In this document: in pieces, positions 24,629 through 33,349 of the stretch
Position numbering within the stretch: position 1 is the stretch's first letter
Layout: each line of letters starts with the position of its first letter
The notes under the pieces: generated by a model
Databases searched by the model: none
Told to the model about the DNA's origin: nothing
The model's input: the letters and a program-made list of their open reading frames with translations, nothing else
Assembly (NCBI RefSeq): GCF_016595675.1
Contig: NZ_JAENJH010000008.1
Span: forward strand, 49,478-113,477
DNA: 64,000 nucleotides
DNA from: Prauserella cavernicola
GTDB taxonomy: Bacteria > Actinomycetota > Actinomycetes > Mycobacteriales > Pseudonocardiaceae
Direction: 5' to 3'
Program-made: the position numbers and the translations under genes

Positions 24629-24684
24629 CCGGGCCTCACGACCGGCGATCGCCCTGGACATCGGGGCGATCGCCGGTGGCCCGG
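24629..24684. terminator. Large two-part hairpin between convergent operons
   Basis: Inner perfect stem ACCGGCGATCGCCC / GGGCGATCGCCGGT (24641-24654 with 24664-24677) is nested within an outer CCGGGCC / GGCCCGG stem. It follows the AtoE stop immediately and covers the last codons of the convergent tctA gene, so it probably acts as a bidirectional terminator. Confidence 0.7.
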
Positions 24685-26168
24685 CGGACCCTGCCCACCA
24701 GCCAGCGCAGCAGCGGCCAGGCGATCACCACGGCGATCACCAGATAGACGCCGATCGTCATGGGGCTGGACACGAGCGTCGTGACGTCGCCGTCGCTGAT
24801 CTGGAGTGCGCGCCGCAGCTGGAGCTCGGCCTCGGGGCCGAGGATCACGCCCATCATCACCGGCAGGATGGGGAACCCGAACTTCCTGAGCACGAAGCCC
24901 AGTACACCGATCACCGCGAGCAGTGCGATGTCGATCGCCTGCGTGTTGACCGAGAACGCGCCCAGCACGGCGAAGAACACGATCCCGGCGTAGAGATACG
25001 GCCGGGGAATGCGCAACAGCTTCGCCCACGCGGGCGCGAGCGGCAGGTTGAGCAGCAGGAGCAGCGCGTTGCCGATGAACAGGCTCGCGATCAGTGTCCA
25101 GACGAGCTCGCTCTCGCTCTGCAACAGCTGTGGACCCGGCGCGATGCCGTAGCTCGTGAAGGCTGCCAGCATGACGGCGGTGGTGGCGCTGGTGGGCAGC
25201 CCGAGGGTGAGCATGGAGGTGACCGACCCCGCCGCCGACGAGTTGTTCGCCGCCTCCGGCCCGGCGACACCCTCGATGGCCCCGGTGGTGCCGAACTCCT
25301 CAGGATGCTTGCTGAGCTTGCGCTCGGTCACGTACGACAGGAACGTCGGGATCTCCGCTCCCCCGGCCGGGATCGCACCGAACGGGAAGCCGAACACCGT
25401 GCCACGAAGCCACGGGCGCCACGACCGCGACAGGTCCCGCCCGCTCAGCCACGGACGTCCCACCGGGATCGCTTCCTCCGGCGCCGTGCGCAGCCGCGAG
25501 GCGACCCACAACGCCTCCGTGATCGCGAACATCGCCACCGCGACCAGCACGATGTCGAGACCGTCGATGAGCTGTGGCACGCCGAAGGTCAGCCGTTGCT
25601 GGCCGGACTGCGGGTCGAGACCGACCATGCCGATCATCAGCCCGATGCCGAGCGCGGCGAACCCGCGCACGCGCGACGCGCCGAGCACGGCCGTGACCGC
25701 GACGAACGCCAGCACCATCACGGACAGGTACTCGGGGGCGCCCATCTGGATGGCGAGCGACGCGATCGGCGACGCCAGCACCACCAGCAACAGCGAGCCG
25801 ATGGTGCCCGCGATGAACGACCCGATCGCCGCCGTGGCCAGCGCCTGGGCCGCGCGTCCGCTCTTGGCCATCAGGTTGCCCTCGATCGCCGTGACGATCG
25901 TGGAGCTCTCACCGGGGGTGTTCAGCAGGATCGACGTCGTCGACCCTCCGTAGGCGCCGCCGTAGTAGATCCCCGCGAACATGATGAACGCGCTGGTCGG
26001 GTCGAGCGCGTAGGTCAGCGGGAGCAGGAGTGCGACGGTGAGCGACGTGCCGAGCCCCGGCAGGACGCCGACCGCGGTGCCCAGCAGGACACCGAGCGCG
26101 GCGTAGAGCAGGTTGGTCGGCGTCAGGGCCATCGCGAAGCCCTCGGCGAGCTGCTGCCAGACGTCCAT
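24636..26168 (-). CDS. tctA: Tripartite tricarboxylate transporter, large membrane subunit TctA
   Basis: 510-aa permease with about 11-12 TM segments, the main channel of a TTT importer. Family hallmarks are [23 protein letters not shown] near residues 30-53, [24 protein letters not shown] (65-88), and [20 protein letters not shown] in the second half, the mirrored substrate-handling motif. The ATG at 26168 overlaps the TctB stop by one base; a GTG one codon earlier is also possible. Works with TctB and the solute-binding TctC upstream. The substrate is likely a di- or tricarboxylate or hydroxyacid. Confidence 0.93.
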   Translation of the reverse strand: MDVWQQLAEGFAMALTPTNLLYAALGVLLGTAVGVLPGLGTSLTVALLLPLTYALDPTSAFIMFAGIYYGGAYGGSTTSILLNTPGESSTIVTAIEGNLMAKSGRAAQALATAAIGSFIAGTIGSLLLVVLASPIASLAIQMGAPEYLSVMVLAFVAVTAVLGASRVRGFAALGIGLMIGMVGLDPQSGQQRLTFGVPQLIDGLDIVLVAVAMFAITEALWVASRLRTAPEEAIPVGRPWLSGRDLSRSWRPWLRGTVFGFPFGAIPAGGAEIPTFLSYVTERKLSKHPEEFGTTGAIEGVAGPEAANNSSAAGSVTSMLTLGLPTSATTAVMLAAFTSYGIAPGPQLLQSESELVWTLIASLFIGNALLLLLNLPLAPAWAKLLRIPRPYLYAGIVFFAVLGAFSVNTQAIDIALLAVIGVLGFVLRKFGFPILPVMMGVILGPEAELQLRRALQISDGDVTTLVSSPMTIGVYLVIAVVIAWPLLRWLVGRVRRATGDRPDVQGDRRS

Positions 26169-26647
26169 CACAACACCCCCTGGAGGATTCCGGCGGGCAA
26201 CTCGATGCCGAGGCCGCTGTAGAAGAGGTAGAACGAGCCGAGTGCGAGTACCGCCGCGACCACGAGGTCACGGACGTAGTGCCTGCTGCCGAAGGCGTAG
26301 ACGCACAGGTAGAACATGAGCCCGCCCGCGAGCACCCACCCGGCGACGTCGATGACCACGGCGCACAGCAGGATCGCGCCGATCACCGCCGTCCACGTGC
26401 GCCAGTCGGTGGCGTCCACGTCGGACTCCCGAGGCCGCCGCCCGCGCAGTGCCTCGACGGTGAGCACGGCCGCGCACAACAGCAGCACCCCGGCCACCAG
26501 CAGCGGCATGGTCTGAGGCCCCACCGGCCCGCGCCGCATGTCGTCGGCGGGCGCCGTCAGCGTGTCCCAGACGAGCAGCCCGCCGAACGCCACCAGCAGC
26601 AGCACCACGCTCAGGTCCGACCGGATGCCCGGCCTCGCGCGGTTCAC
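26168..26647 (-). CDS. tctB: Tripartite tricarboxylate transporter, small membrane subunit TctB
   Basis: 159-aa four-TM protein: hydrophobic segments at about residues 12-27, 46-64, 84-120 and 126-146, with the typical conserved PRLVA-like region replaced here by [17 protein letters not shown]. The GTG start at 26647 overlaps the TctC stop. Small size, position between TctC and TctA and the TM layout identify it, although TctB sequences are poorly conserved. Confidence 0.88.
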   Translation of the reverse strand: MNRARPGIRSDLSVVLLLVAFGGLLVWDTLTAPADDMRRGPVGPQTMPLLVAGVLLLCAAVLTVEALRGRRPRESDVDATDWRTWTAVIGAILLCAVVIDVAGWVLAGGLMFYLCVYAFGSRHYVRDLVVAAVLALGSFYLFYSGLGIELPAGILQGVL

Positions 26648-27621
26648 CGCAGCCCCGCATCGGCCAGGATCGACTTCACCAGGCCCTGCTGGCGGTCGAG
26701 GAACTCCTCGAACTCCGGCCCCGCCGAGAACGCGTCCTGCTGGCCGTTGCGCTCGAGCACCCGCTGCCATTCCGGAGAACGGTGCAGCTGGTCGAACAGC
26801 TCGACCAGGCGGGCCCGCTTGTCCTCCGAGATGCCCGGTGGTGCGACGAACCCGCGCCAGTTCGTGTACGTGAGATCGACGCCCTGTTCACGCAGTGTCG
26901 GCGCGTCGAGCTCGGACAGTCGTTGCTCACCTGACACCGCGAGTACACGGATCGAGCCGGAGGCGATCTGGTCGGCCCACTCGGCGTAGCCGGAGGCGGT
27001 GAAGGCGACCTTGCCGCCCAGGATCGCGGGCAGGAGCTCGCCCCCGCCGTCGTAGGTCACGAAGTTGACCGTCGTCGGGTCGATCCCGATCGCCTTCGCG
27101 AGCAGCATCACCTGCTGGTAGTCGGGCCCGCCGATGGCGCCTCCCGCGGCGGTGATGCCGCGTGGGTCGGCGCGCCAGGCCTCGACGAGGTCGTCCAGTG
27201 TCCGGTAGGGCGAGTCGGCCGCGACCGCGATGATCATCGGCTCCTCGAGCACCCGCGCGATCGGCGTGGTGTCGGCCAGCGAGACCGGCGCGTTGTTGGT
27301 GACCACGGCGCCCACCACCGCCACGCCCGTGGTCATCACCTTCGCGCGAGAGCCGCCGTCGTTGACGAGCTGTTGCAGGGCAACGGTTCCGCCCGCGCCG
27401 GGCTCGTTGACCACCCTCGTCCCCGCGGCGATGTCGTCCTTGCCGAGGACGTCGGCGATCTGCCTGGCCATCGTGTCGTACCCGCCTCCCGGCGAGTTCC
27501 CCACCACCATCGTCAGGTTGCGCACGCCGGTCTCCTGCCGCCCCTGCGCGGTGACTCCGCACGCGCTCACGGCAAGGCAGCCGGCGACGGCCAGCACGAC
27601 TGATCTGGGCAAGCGGCGCAT
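26644..27621 (-). CDS. tctC: Tripartite tricarboxylate transporter substrate-binding lipoprotein TctC
   Basis: 325-aa extracytoplasmic binding protein of the Bug/TctC type. Signal peptide with lipobox AVSAC (Cys21) for membrane anchoring in a Gram-positive-like envelope. Family motifs: MVVGNSPGGGYDTMARQIADVL (residues 38-59), VVNEPGAGGTVALQQL, ALVEAWRADPRG-like DLVEAWRADPRG, and GITAAGGAIGGPDYQQVMLLAKAIGID, with FVTYDGGGELLPAILGG near the ligand site. First gene of tctCBA, 132 bases behind the LysR gene. An ATCAAT/ATTGAT dyad sits in that gap. Confidence 0.93.
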   Translation of the reverse strand: MRRLPRSVVLAVAGCLAVSACGVTAQGRQETGVRNLTMVVGNSPGGGYDTMARQIADVLGKDDIAAGTRVVNEPGAGGTVALQQLVNDGGSRAKVMTTGVAVVGAVVTNNAPVSLADTTPIARVLEEPMIIAVAADSPYRTLDDLVEAWRADPRGITAAGGAIGGPDYQQVMLLAKAIGIDPTTVNFVTYDGGGELLPAILGGKVAFTASGYAEWADQIASGSIRVLAVSGEQRLSELDAPTLREQGVDLTYTNWRGFVAPPGISEDKRARLVELFDQLHRSPEWQRVLERNGQQDAFSAGPEFEEFLDRQQGLVKSILADAGLR

Positions 27622-27722
27622 CTCAACCTCTTCGTCTCAATGCCGAGCGCGGCAGTGCGTCCGGCCGCCGTCCGACAGCCGGGGTCGCCCGACATTAGGA
27701 CAGCGTCAGAGTGAAGACCAGA

Positions 27723-27751
27723 ATCAATCTGTTGAGGCAGAGTTAATTGAT
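27723..27751. promoter_or_regulatory. AT-rich inverted repeat upstream of tctCBA
   Basis: ATCAAT, seventeen bases, ATTGAT lies between the LysR stop and tctC, in a short AT-rich island. It could be the LysR activation site for tctCBA; the dyad is too widely spaced to be a terminator. Confidence 0.4.
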
Positions 27752-27753
27752 GC

Positions 27754-28659
27754 TTATACCGATTCGCGCACCACGTCGGCCATCACCGACTCCATCGCAC
27801 GGTAGGCCGGGCTCGGTTCGCGTCCGGCGAGATGCGCCGTGTAGATCTGCCGGGCGGGCACGGTGGCCTCGACCTCGGTGACGATGACGTCCTCGCGCAG
27901 CGGCTGGGTCGCCAGGCCCGGGCAGAGCGTGATGCCGAGGCCGCCCGCGATCATCGCCTGGACCTCGGGATAGTCGTTGGCCTCCACGGCGATCCTCGGG
28001 GTGAAGCCCGCCGCGCCCGCGCAGCGGGCCAGCAGGTCGCTCGTCGGGTGCCCACCGGCCCTGACCACCCAGGTCTCGTCGGCGAGGTCGGCCAGCGAGA
28101 CGCGCCGGTGCCCGGCGTAGCGATGCGTCCTCGGCAGCACCAGCACGCTGCGGTCGGACAGCAGCGGCCGGGTCGCCATGCCGGGGTCGTCGACGCGGTT
28201 CCACGGGTAGTCCCACGCCAGCGCCATGTCGATCTCGCGCGCCTCGAGCAGCTCCCGCAGCGGCGCACCCCGGCTGTTGCGCAGCACCAGTTCCACGTCG
28301 GGGTGCTGCTCGCGGAAGCGGCGGATGACCAGCGGCAGCAACGACGCCGCGAACGTCGGGAACACACCCAGCCGCACCGTTCCCGTCCGCGCGCCCGCCA
28401 GGTCGTCGAGGTCGTTGCGCAGCCGCTGCAACTCCCGCTGCACAGCGCGCGCCCTGGCGACCACGAGCCGCCCCGCCTCGGTCAGGAAGACGCCGCGCGG
28501 GTGCCGCTCGAGCACCTTCGTCTTGAGCTCGGCCTCGAGCCTGCGGATCTGCTGCGACACCGCCGACTGCGTGTACGACAGCTCCTCGGCCGCGCCGAGC
28601 ATCGTCCCGTGCCGCACGACCGCCTCGAGCACGAACAATCGGCGCAGATCGATGTCCAT
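27754..28659 (-). CDS. LysR-family transcriptional regulator
   Basis: 301-aa LTTR. The winged HTH is MDIDLRRLFVLEAVVRHGTMLGAAEELSYTQSAVSQQIRRLEAEL (split here only for reading: HGTMLGAAEELSYTQ then SAVSQQIRRLEAEL), residues 1-45. The effector domain spans about 90-295 (RLGVFPTFAASLLPLVIRRF; VLPRTHRYAG; GLGITLCPGL). It is divergent from the Ldh_2 dehydrogenase and reads towards tctCBA, so it probably controls both the importer and the dehydrogenase. A perfect LTTR-style box (28668-28682) lies beside its start. Confidence 0.9.
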   Translation of the reverse strand: MDIDLRRLFVLEAVVRHGTMLGAAEELSYTQSAVSQQIRRLEAELKTKVLERHPRGVFLTEAGRLVVARARAVQRELQRLRNDLDDLAGARTGTVRLGVFPTFAASLLPLVIRRFREQHPDVELVLRNSRGAPLRELLEAREIDMALAWDYPWNRVDDPGMATRPLLSDRSVLVLPRTHRYAGHRRVSLADLADETWVVRAGGHPTSDLLARCAGAAGFTPRIAVEANDYPEVQAMIAGGLGITLCPGLATQPLREDVIVTEVEATVPARQIYTAHLAGREPSPAYRAMESVMADVVRESV

Positions 28660-28667
28660 GCCTCGAA

Positions 28668-28682
28668 ATTAGCAGAGCTAAT
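28668..28682. promoter_or_regulatory. LysR box between regulator and Ldh_2 dehydrogenase
   Basis: ATTAGC, AGA, GCTAAT: a perfect 6-bp inverted repeat that contains the T-N11-A core of LysR-type binding sites. It sits 9 bases from the regulator start in the 81-base divergent gap. Confidence 0.6.
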
Positions 28683-28740
28683 ATCGCTGTCCACGAATCG
28701 GCGCTGGTCTTCAGCTGGGCGCTCCTGTCAGGGTTCGGCT

Positions 28741-29778
28741 ATGCCAACTCGCCCCGTCCCGATCGCCGACGTCCGCCGCCTGTCCCACGAGGCGCTCGCC
28801 GCGTCGGGAATCCCCGCCGATGACCGGGATCCGATCGTCGACGTGCTCCTGCTCGCCGACCTGTTCGGCATCCACACCCACGGCGTGCACCGCATTCCGC
28901 AGTACCTCTCGCGCATCGCCGCGGGCGGGGTCAACGCGCGGCCGGACATCGCCGTGCGACGACTCGCGCCCGCGCTCGCCACCGTGGACGGGGACAACGG
29001 GCTGGGTCCGCTCGTCGGCACCCGCGCGCTGCGCTGCGCGCTGGGGCGCGGCCGCGAGGCCGGAGTCGGCGCCGTGTTCGTCAAGGGCAGCAACCATTTC
29101 GGACCCGTGATGCCCTACCTCTACCAGGCCGCCGGCGAGGGCTTCGCCGCGATCATCGCCAGCAACGCCACCACGACGATCGCGCCGTACGGCGGCAGGG
29201 CCACGATGGTCGGCAACAACCCGATCGGCATCGGCGTGCCGTGTCCCGGCGGCGACCCGGTGCTCACCGACATCGCGCTCAGCGTCGCGGCGCGGGCGAA
29301 GATCCGCGCCGCCAAGGCCGCGGGCGAGGCGATTCCCGAGTCGTGGGCCACCGACGCCGAGGGCGTTCCCACGACCGATCCCGCGGCCGCACTGAACGGG
29401 TTCCTCCAGCCCATCGCCGGTCACAAGGGCTACGGGCTCTCGGTGATGATCGACCTGCTCGCGGGAGCGCTGTCCGGGGCCGCGTACCTGGACCGGGTGA
29501 GCTCGTGGAGCGAGAACCCGGAACAACCGCAGGACCTCGGGCATTTCTTCATCGTCGTCGACACGGCCCTGCTGGGTTCGGCGGAGGAGCGGGCCGAGCG
29601 CGTCAGTGACTTCAGGGCGCGCCTGCTGGCGACGCCTGCCGCGGACCCGGACCGGCCGGTGCAGCTGCCGGGGCAGCGTGAGCTCGAGAACCACCGGCGG
29701 CAGTCCGCCGAGGGAGTCGACATCGAGATCGCCGACCTGGAGGCGCTGCGGAACCTGGCCAGGGCGAGCACGAGCTGA
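28741..29778 (+). CDS. Malate/L-lactate/sulfolactate dehydrogenase family (Ldh_2)
   Basis: 345-aa NAD(P)-dependent 2-hydroxyacid dehydrogenase of the Ldh_2 (YlbC/ComC) fold, unrelated to classical LDH. Motifs: ADLFGIHTHGVHRIPQYLSRI near residues 38-58, VDGDNGLGPLVG, VFVKGSNHFGPVMPY, MVGNNPIGIGVPC, LQPIAGHKGYGLSVMIDLLAGALSG. All family residues, including the catalytic His in GSNHFG, are present. It is divergent from the LysR gene and paired in context with tctCBA, so the imported acid is probably its substrate. (R)-sulfolactate, malate, 2,3-diketogulonate and ureidoglycolate are all possible for this family. Confidence 0.9.
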   Translation: MPTRPVPIADVRRLSHEALAASGIPADDRDPIVDVLLLADLFGIHTHGVHRIPQYLSRIAAGGVNARPDIAVRRLAPALATVDGDNGLGPLVGTRALRCALGRGREAGVGAVFVKGSNHFGPVMPYLYQAAGEGFAAIIASNATTTIAPYGGRATMVGNNPIGIGVPCPGGDPVLTDIALSVAARAKIRAAKAAGEAIPESWATDAEGVPTTDPAAALNGFLQPIAGHKGYGLSVMIDLLAGALSGAAYLDRVSSWSENPEQPQDLGHFFIVVDTALLGSAEERAERVSDFRARLLATPAADPDRPVQLPGQRELENHRRQSAEGVDIEIADLEALRNLARASTS

Positions 29779-29798
29779 TCCGGGTCCGGCGCGGCTCG

Positions 29799-31055
29799 CT
29801 AGGCCCCCTCGTCGCCGAGGATGTCGGCCAGGGCGGGTGGCCCGTCCAGCCACTCGGCGCGGTTGCACAACGGGATGAGCCGCACGGCGAGCTGGAACCG
29901 GAAGGACTGCTCCGGCGAGGTCACGTCCACCCCGAACAGGTTGGTCGCCTGACGTAGGCGGTTGTCCAGCGTGTTGGGGTGCACGCCGAGCCGCTCGGCG
30001 GAGGCCTTGCGGTTCATCCCGAGGGTGAACCACACGTACAGGGTCTTGATCATGTCCAGTCTGCCCCGGCCCGCGCGGTCGGCCTTCAGCTGCTCGCCGA
30101 GGACCACGCGGACGAACTCGTCGACCGGCTCGCCCTGCCGGAACAGGTCGAAGAACCGGATGTCCTCGTAGCCGTGCACGGGCTTGCCCGGGTGCAGGAT
30201 GCCGCCGAGCAGCAGTGCGCGCTCGGCCTCCCGCACCGTCGCGGCGATCTGCGCGGCACCGGCCCGTGGCTCGCCGACCCCGGCGCGCAGGACGTCGGCG
30301 TGCGGGCCGGAGGCGGACTGCAGGGCGCGGTGGAGGAGCTCGGAGATCCCCGTGGTGGCCGAGGCGGGGAACAGCACGACCGCACCCCGCGGCAGCACCG
30401 CGGCGACCGACGTCGGCGCGGACCGCCGGACGGACTGCAGGACGCCCCACAGCTGCTCGACCGGCACCGCCACCCCGGTGTGCGCACCTGCGATGACCGC
30501 GCCGACGTGCGCTCCCGCCGGGTCCAGTCCCAGCTCCCCGACCGCGGCGTCCCGCTCGTCATCGGTGGTGAAGTGGTCCTCCACCAGCGCCCCGAGCGAG
30601 AGCCGCGTGCGGTCGTGGCCGGAGGCGAGCAACCGGCGCTGCTCACCGAGGTACGCGTGTTCGCCCGTGGTGCTGATCCAGTCGATGTAGTTCAGGGTCA
30701 GATCGGTGAGCGCGTGCTGGTCGAGATCCGGCCTGCGCTCGCTCATCTCCTTCCACATCCGGCGGGCGCCGATGCGGTACGCACGCAGCAGGCTCTCGAG
30801 CGTGACGCCCTGCCCGACCCGGCGGCGAGCGGCGTCCGCGAGGCTGGCCAGCTGGGCGGGTGTGGGGCGCTTGTCCTCCAGCACGACGTAGGCGTACAAC
30901 CTGGCGTTCTGGACGTTCGCGTCCACGACGTCGGCGTAGACCTCGGGAGACAGGGCCGCGTAGTCCGGGTGCTGCGCGCAGATCGTCTCGGTCAGCAGCC
31001 TGCCGATCTCCTCCGGATCCTCGAAGCCGCGTTGAGACCCCGTCACAACGAACAC
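29799..31055 (-). CDS. PucR/CdaR-type helix-turn-helix regulator
   Basis: About 418 aa. An N-terminal all-helical sensor-like region (residues about 10-160), a GGDEF-like CdaR middle section and a C-terminal PucR HTH are present; the HTH region is RLDMIKTLYVWFTLGMNRKASAERLGVHPNTLDNRLRQATNLFG (segments TLGMNRKASAERLG and VHPNTLDNRL). The GTG at 31055 is chosen; GTG at 31046 or ATG at 31151 are alternatives, and the extra residues of the longest form look like noncoding sequence. It is divergent from the flavin monooxygenase gene and probably regulates it. Confidence 0.82.
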   Translation of the reverse strand: MFVVTGSQRGFEDPEEIGRLLTETICAQHPDYAALSPEVYADVVDANVQNARLYAYVVLEDKRPTPAQLASLADAARRRVGQGVTLESLLRAYRIGARRMWKEMSERRPDLDQHALTDLTLNYIDWISTTGEHAYLGEQRRLLASGHDRTRLSLGALVEDHFTTDDERDAAVGELGLDPAGAHVGAVIAGAHTGVAVPVEQLWGVLQSVRRSAPTSVAAVLPRGAVVLFPASATTGISELLHRALQSASGPHADVLRAGVGEPRAGAAQIAATVREAERALLLGGILHPGKPVHGYEDIRFFDLFRQGEPVDEFVRVVLGEQLKADRAGRGRLDMIKTLYVWFTLGMNRKASAERLGVHPNTLDNRLRQATNLFGVDVTSPEQSFRFQLAVRLIPLCNRAEWLDGPPALADILGDEGA

Positions 31056-31228
31056 CCCGACATTGTTCCCAGATCCCGATGACGCGCCTCGAGCATGGAG
31101 CAATACTACAGCGAACGGTCCCGCAACACCGCGTCTGTGGTTTGTGGACATTCCAGGAAACCGAGTGTGGCCCTCGAAAGCTCGATGGCGAGCGCACTTC
31201 TGAAGTCTCCACGCCGAAAGGAAGTACA

Positions 31229-32605
31229 GTGGACAACTCGGGACGGTCAGGAAAGCCCATCAGGCTCAACGCGTTCGTGCAGAACGCCGTCACCCACCAA
31301 TCCTCCGGGCTCTGGCGCCACCCCGACGACCGAGGCCGCCGCTACACCGACCTCGAACACTGGGTCGAGCTCGCCCGCACCATCGACGAGGCGGACTTTG
31401 ACTCGCTGTTCATCGCCGACGTGCTCGGCATGTCCGACGTGTACGCCGGTTCGCGGGACGCGGCGCTGGCGAACGGCGTGCAGGTGCCGCAGGGCGATCC
31501 GATGATGGCCGTCTCGGCCATGGCGGCCGCCACGCGCGGCCTCGGCTTCGGGATCACGGCCTCGGTCAGCTACGAACATCCGTTCAGTCTCGCCAGGCGC
31601 TTCACCACGCTCGACCACCTGACCAAGGGCCGGGTCGGCTGGAACGTCGTCACCGGCTACCTCACGAGCGCCGCCGAGAACCTGGGCCTGACCCGGCTGC
31701 CGCACGACGAGCGCTACGCACTGGCCGAGGAGCACCTCGAGGTCTGCTACAAGCTGTGGGAGGGCTCCTGGGAGGACGACGCGGTCGTCGACGACCCGGA
31801 GCGCGGGCTGTTCACCGATCCGTCCAAAGTGCACGACATCGACCACGAGGGCACGTACTTCACGGTTCCCGGGGCGTTCCTGTGCGAGCCCTCGCCACAG
31901 CGCACACCCACGCTGTTCCAGGCAGGGGCGTCGTCGTCGGGGCTGAGCTTCGCGGGCAGGCACGCCGAGGCGGTGTTCGTGTCGGGCCCGTCGACCGGGG
32001 TGCTGGCCCGCAACATCGCCAAGCTGCGGGAGCAGATCGAGGCCGCCGGACGCGATCCCCACTCGGTCGTCGTCTACGCCCAGCTGACGCCGATCGTCGC
32101 CGAGACCGACGCGCTCGCCGAGGCGAAGTACCGGTCGTACCTGGACCTGGCCTCGCGCGAGGCCGCGCTGTCGCTGTTCGGCGGCTGGACCGGCCTCGAC
32201 CTGGCCGGCGTGCCCTCCGACCAGCCGCTGCGCTACGCCGAGACCGACGCGGGCCGCTCGGCGCTGGCCGTGTTCACCTCCGACGACCCCGACCGCGACT
32301 GGACCACGGCCGACATCGCCGAGCACCTCGCCGTCGGCGGCCGCGGACCGGTGGCCGTCGGCGGGCCCGAGCGCGTCGCCGACGAGATGGAGCGCTGGAT
32401 CGACGAGACGGGCGCGGACGGCTTCAACCTGGCCTTCGCGGTGACGCCGGGGACCTTCGCCGACGTCGCCGAGTACGTGGTGCCGGAGCTGCGCCGCCGC
32501 GGCCGGGCCGTGGCTCCCGACCGGGGCCCGACGCTGCGGGAACGCCTGGGCGGGACCGGTCCTCGGCTCCCGAAGGACCACGTCGGCTCGACCTACCACC
32601 GCTGA
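31229..32605 (+). CDS. Luciferase-like FMN-dependent monooxygenase (NtaA/SnaA/DszA family)
   Basis: 458-aa group C flavin monooxygenase that uses reduced FMN from a separate reductase. Typical family residues: RLNAFVQNAVTHQSSGLWRHPDD at the start, LARTIDEADFDSLFIADVLG, ISTASVSYEHP-like GITASVSYEHPFSLARRFTTLDHLTKGRVGWNVVT (read as two blocks), PTLFQAGASSSGLSFAGRHAEAVF and the C-terminal GPERVADEMERW. AAAGGAAG precedes the GTG at 31229. Relatives cleave aminopolycarboxylates, dibenzothiophene sulfone or alkyl sulfides; the substrate here is unknown. Divergent from the PucR-type regulator; a perfect hairpin follows. Confidence 0.88.
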   Translation: MDNSGRSGKPIRLNAFVQNAVTHQSSGLWRHPDDRGRRYTDLEHWVELARTIDEADFDSLFIADVLGMSDVYAGSRDAALANGVQVPQGDPMMAVSAMAAATRGLGFGITASVSYEHPFSLARRFTTLDHLTKGRVGWNVVTGYLTSAAENLGLTRLPHDERYALAEEHLEVCYKLWEGSWEDDAVVDDPERGLFTDPSKVHDIDHEGTYFTVPGAFLCEPSPQRTPTLFQAGASSSGLSFAGRHAEAVFVSGPSTGVLARNIAKLREQIEAAGRDPHSVVVYAQLTPIVAETDALAEAKYRSYLDLASREAALSLFGGWTGLDLAGVPSDQPLRYAETDAGRSALAVFTSDDPDRDWTTADIAEHLAVGGRGPVAVGGPERVADEMERWIDETGADGFNLAFAVTPGTFADVAEYVVPELRRRGRAVAPDRGPTLRERLGGTGPRLPKDHVGSTYHR

Positions 32606-32612
32606 ACGACCA

Positions 32613-32646
32613 CGGGCTCCGGACGGTGACCACCGTCCGGAGCCCG
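32613..32646. terminator. Perfect 16-bp hairpin between convergent genes
   Basis: CGGGCTCCGGACGGTG pairs perfectly with CACCGTCCGGAGCCCG around a two-base AC centre. It lies 7 bases after the monooxygenase stop and 22 bases before the end of the MaoC gene, so it probably terminates both. Confidence 0.78.
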
Positions 32647-32668
32647 GGTGCGCGATCACGCGGCGCGG

Positions 32669-33118
32669 TCAGTCGAGCTGCGACGTCCAGGTCGTGCAGG
32701 TGCCGGTCAGTGCCACGGCACCGTCGGGCCGGGTGATCGAGACCTCGAGCTTGCAGATCGGCTTGTCGTCGCGCACCTCGAGCACCGTCACCTCACCGAT
32801 GACGGTCTCGTCGAAGTAGATCGGGTTCTTCAGCTTCCAGTCGAGCTGGAGGAAGACCGTGCCAGGACCCGGCAGATCGGTGCCCGCGATTCCGTGCAGG
32901 ATCGCCTGCATCAGCCCTCCGTGGCCGACCCGCCTGCCGAACAGCGACTTCTCGGCCGCGGCGTCGTCGAAGTGCAACGGGTTGTAGTCCTCGCTGATCC
33001 GCGCCCACGCCTCGGTGTCCTCCATGGTGAGGGTGTACGGACGAGTGGCGACGTCCCCCACCTTCGGCTTGCCCTTGCGCGTGCGAGCCCAGGGATCGGT
33101 GGACTGTGCCTCGCTCAT
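32669..33118 (-). CDS. MaoC-family dehydratase (hot-dog fold)
   Basis: 149-aa single hot-dog domain. The conserved catalytic segment is ARISEDYNPLHFDDAAAEKSLFGRRVGHGGL (blocks ISEDYNPLHFDD and VGHGGLMQAILHG), with the Asp/His pair of R-hydratases. Beta-strand part: LQLDWKLKNPIYFDETVIGEVTVLEV. GAGGAGG precedes the ATG at 33118. The strand is opposite to the acetoacetyl-CoA synthetase operon, sharing a 231-base divergent promoter region, so coregulation in short-chain acyl-CoA metabolism is plausible. R-specific enoyl-CoA hydratase is the best guess. Confidence 0.86.
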   Translation of the reverse strand: MSEAQSTDPWARTRKGKPKVGDVATRPYTLTMEDTEAWARISEDYNPLHFDDAAAEKSLFGRRVGHGGLMQAILHGIAGTDLPGPGTVFLQLDWKLKNPIYFDETVIGEVTVLEVRDDKPICKLEVSITRPDGAVALTGTCTTWTSQLD

Positions 33119-33349
33119 GCTCGTGTGCCTCCTCGCAACCGGTCGTTCGAGGAATTGTCGAAAAACCCGCGTGCCACGACAAGGGCGAATCGCGCACACC
33201 GGGCTGCAGTAATGCCCGCGCCGAGACCAGCAGGCCTGGGTGAGCGTGCAGATGTGCAGAGCGACGGGCGCAACTGTGCCTTCCCCGGGCGCGCACGCCC
33301 GACCTACCGTGAACCCGCACCGTCCTCTTCGTACTGGGAGGCCCGAACG

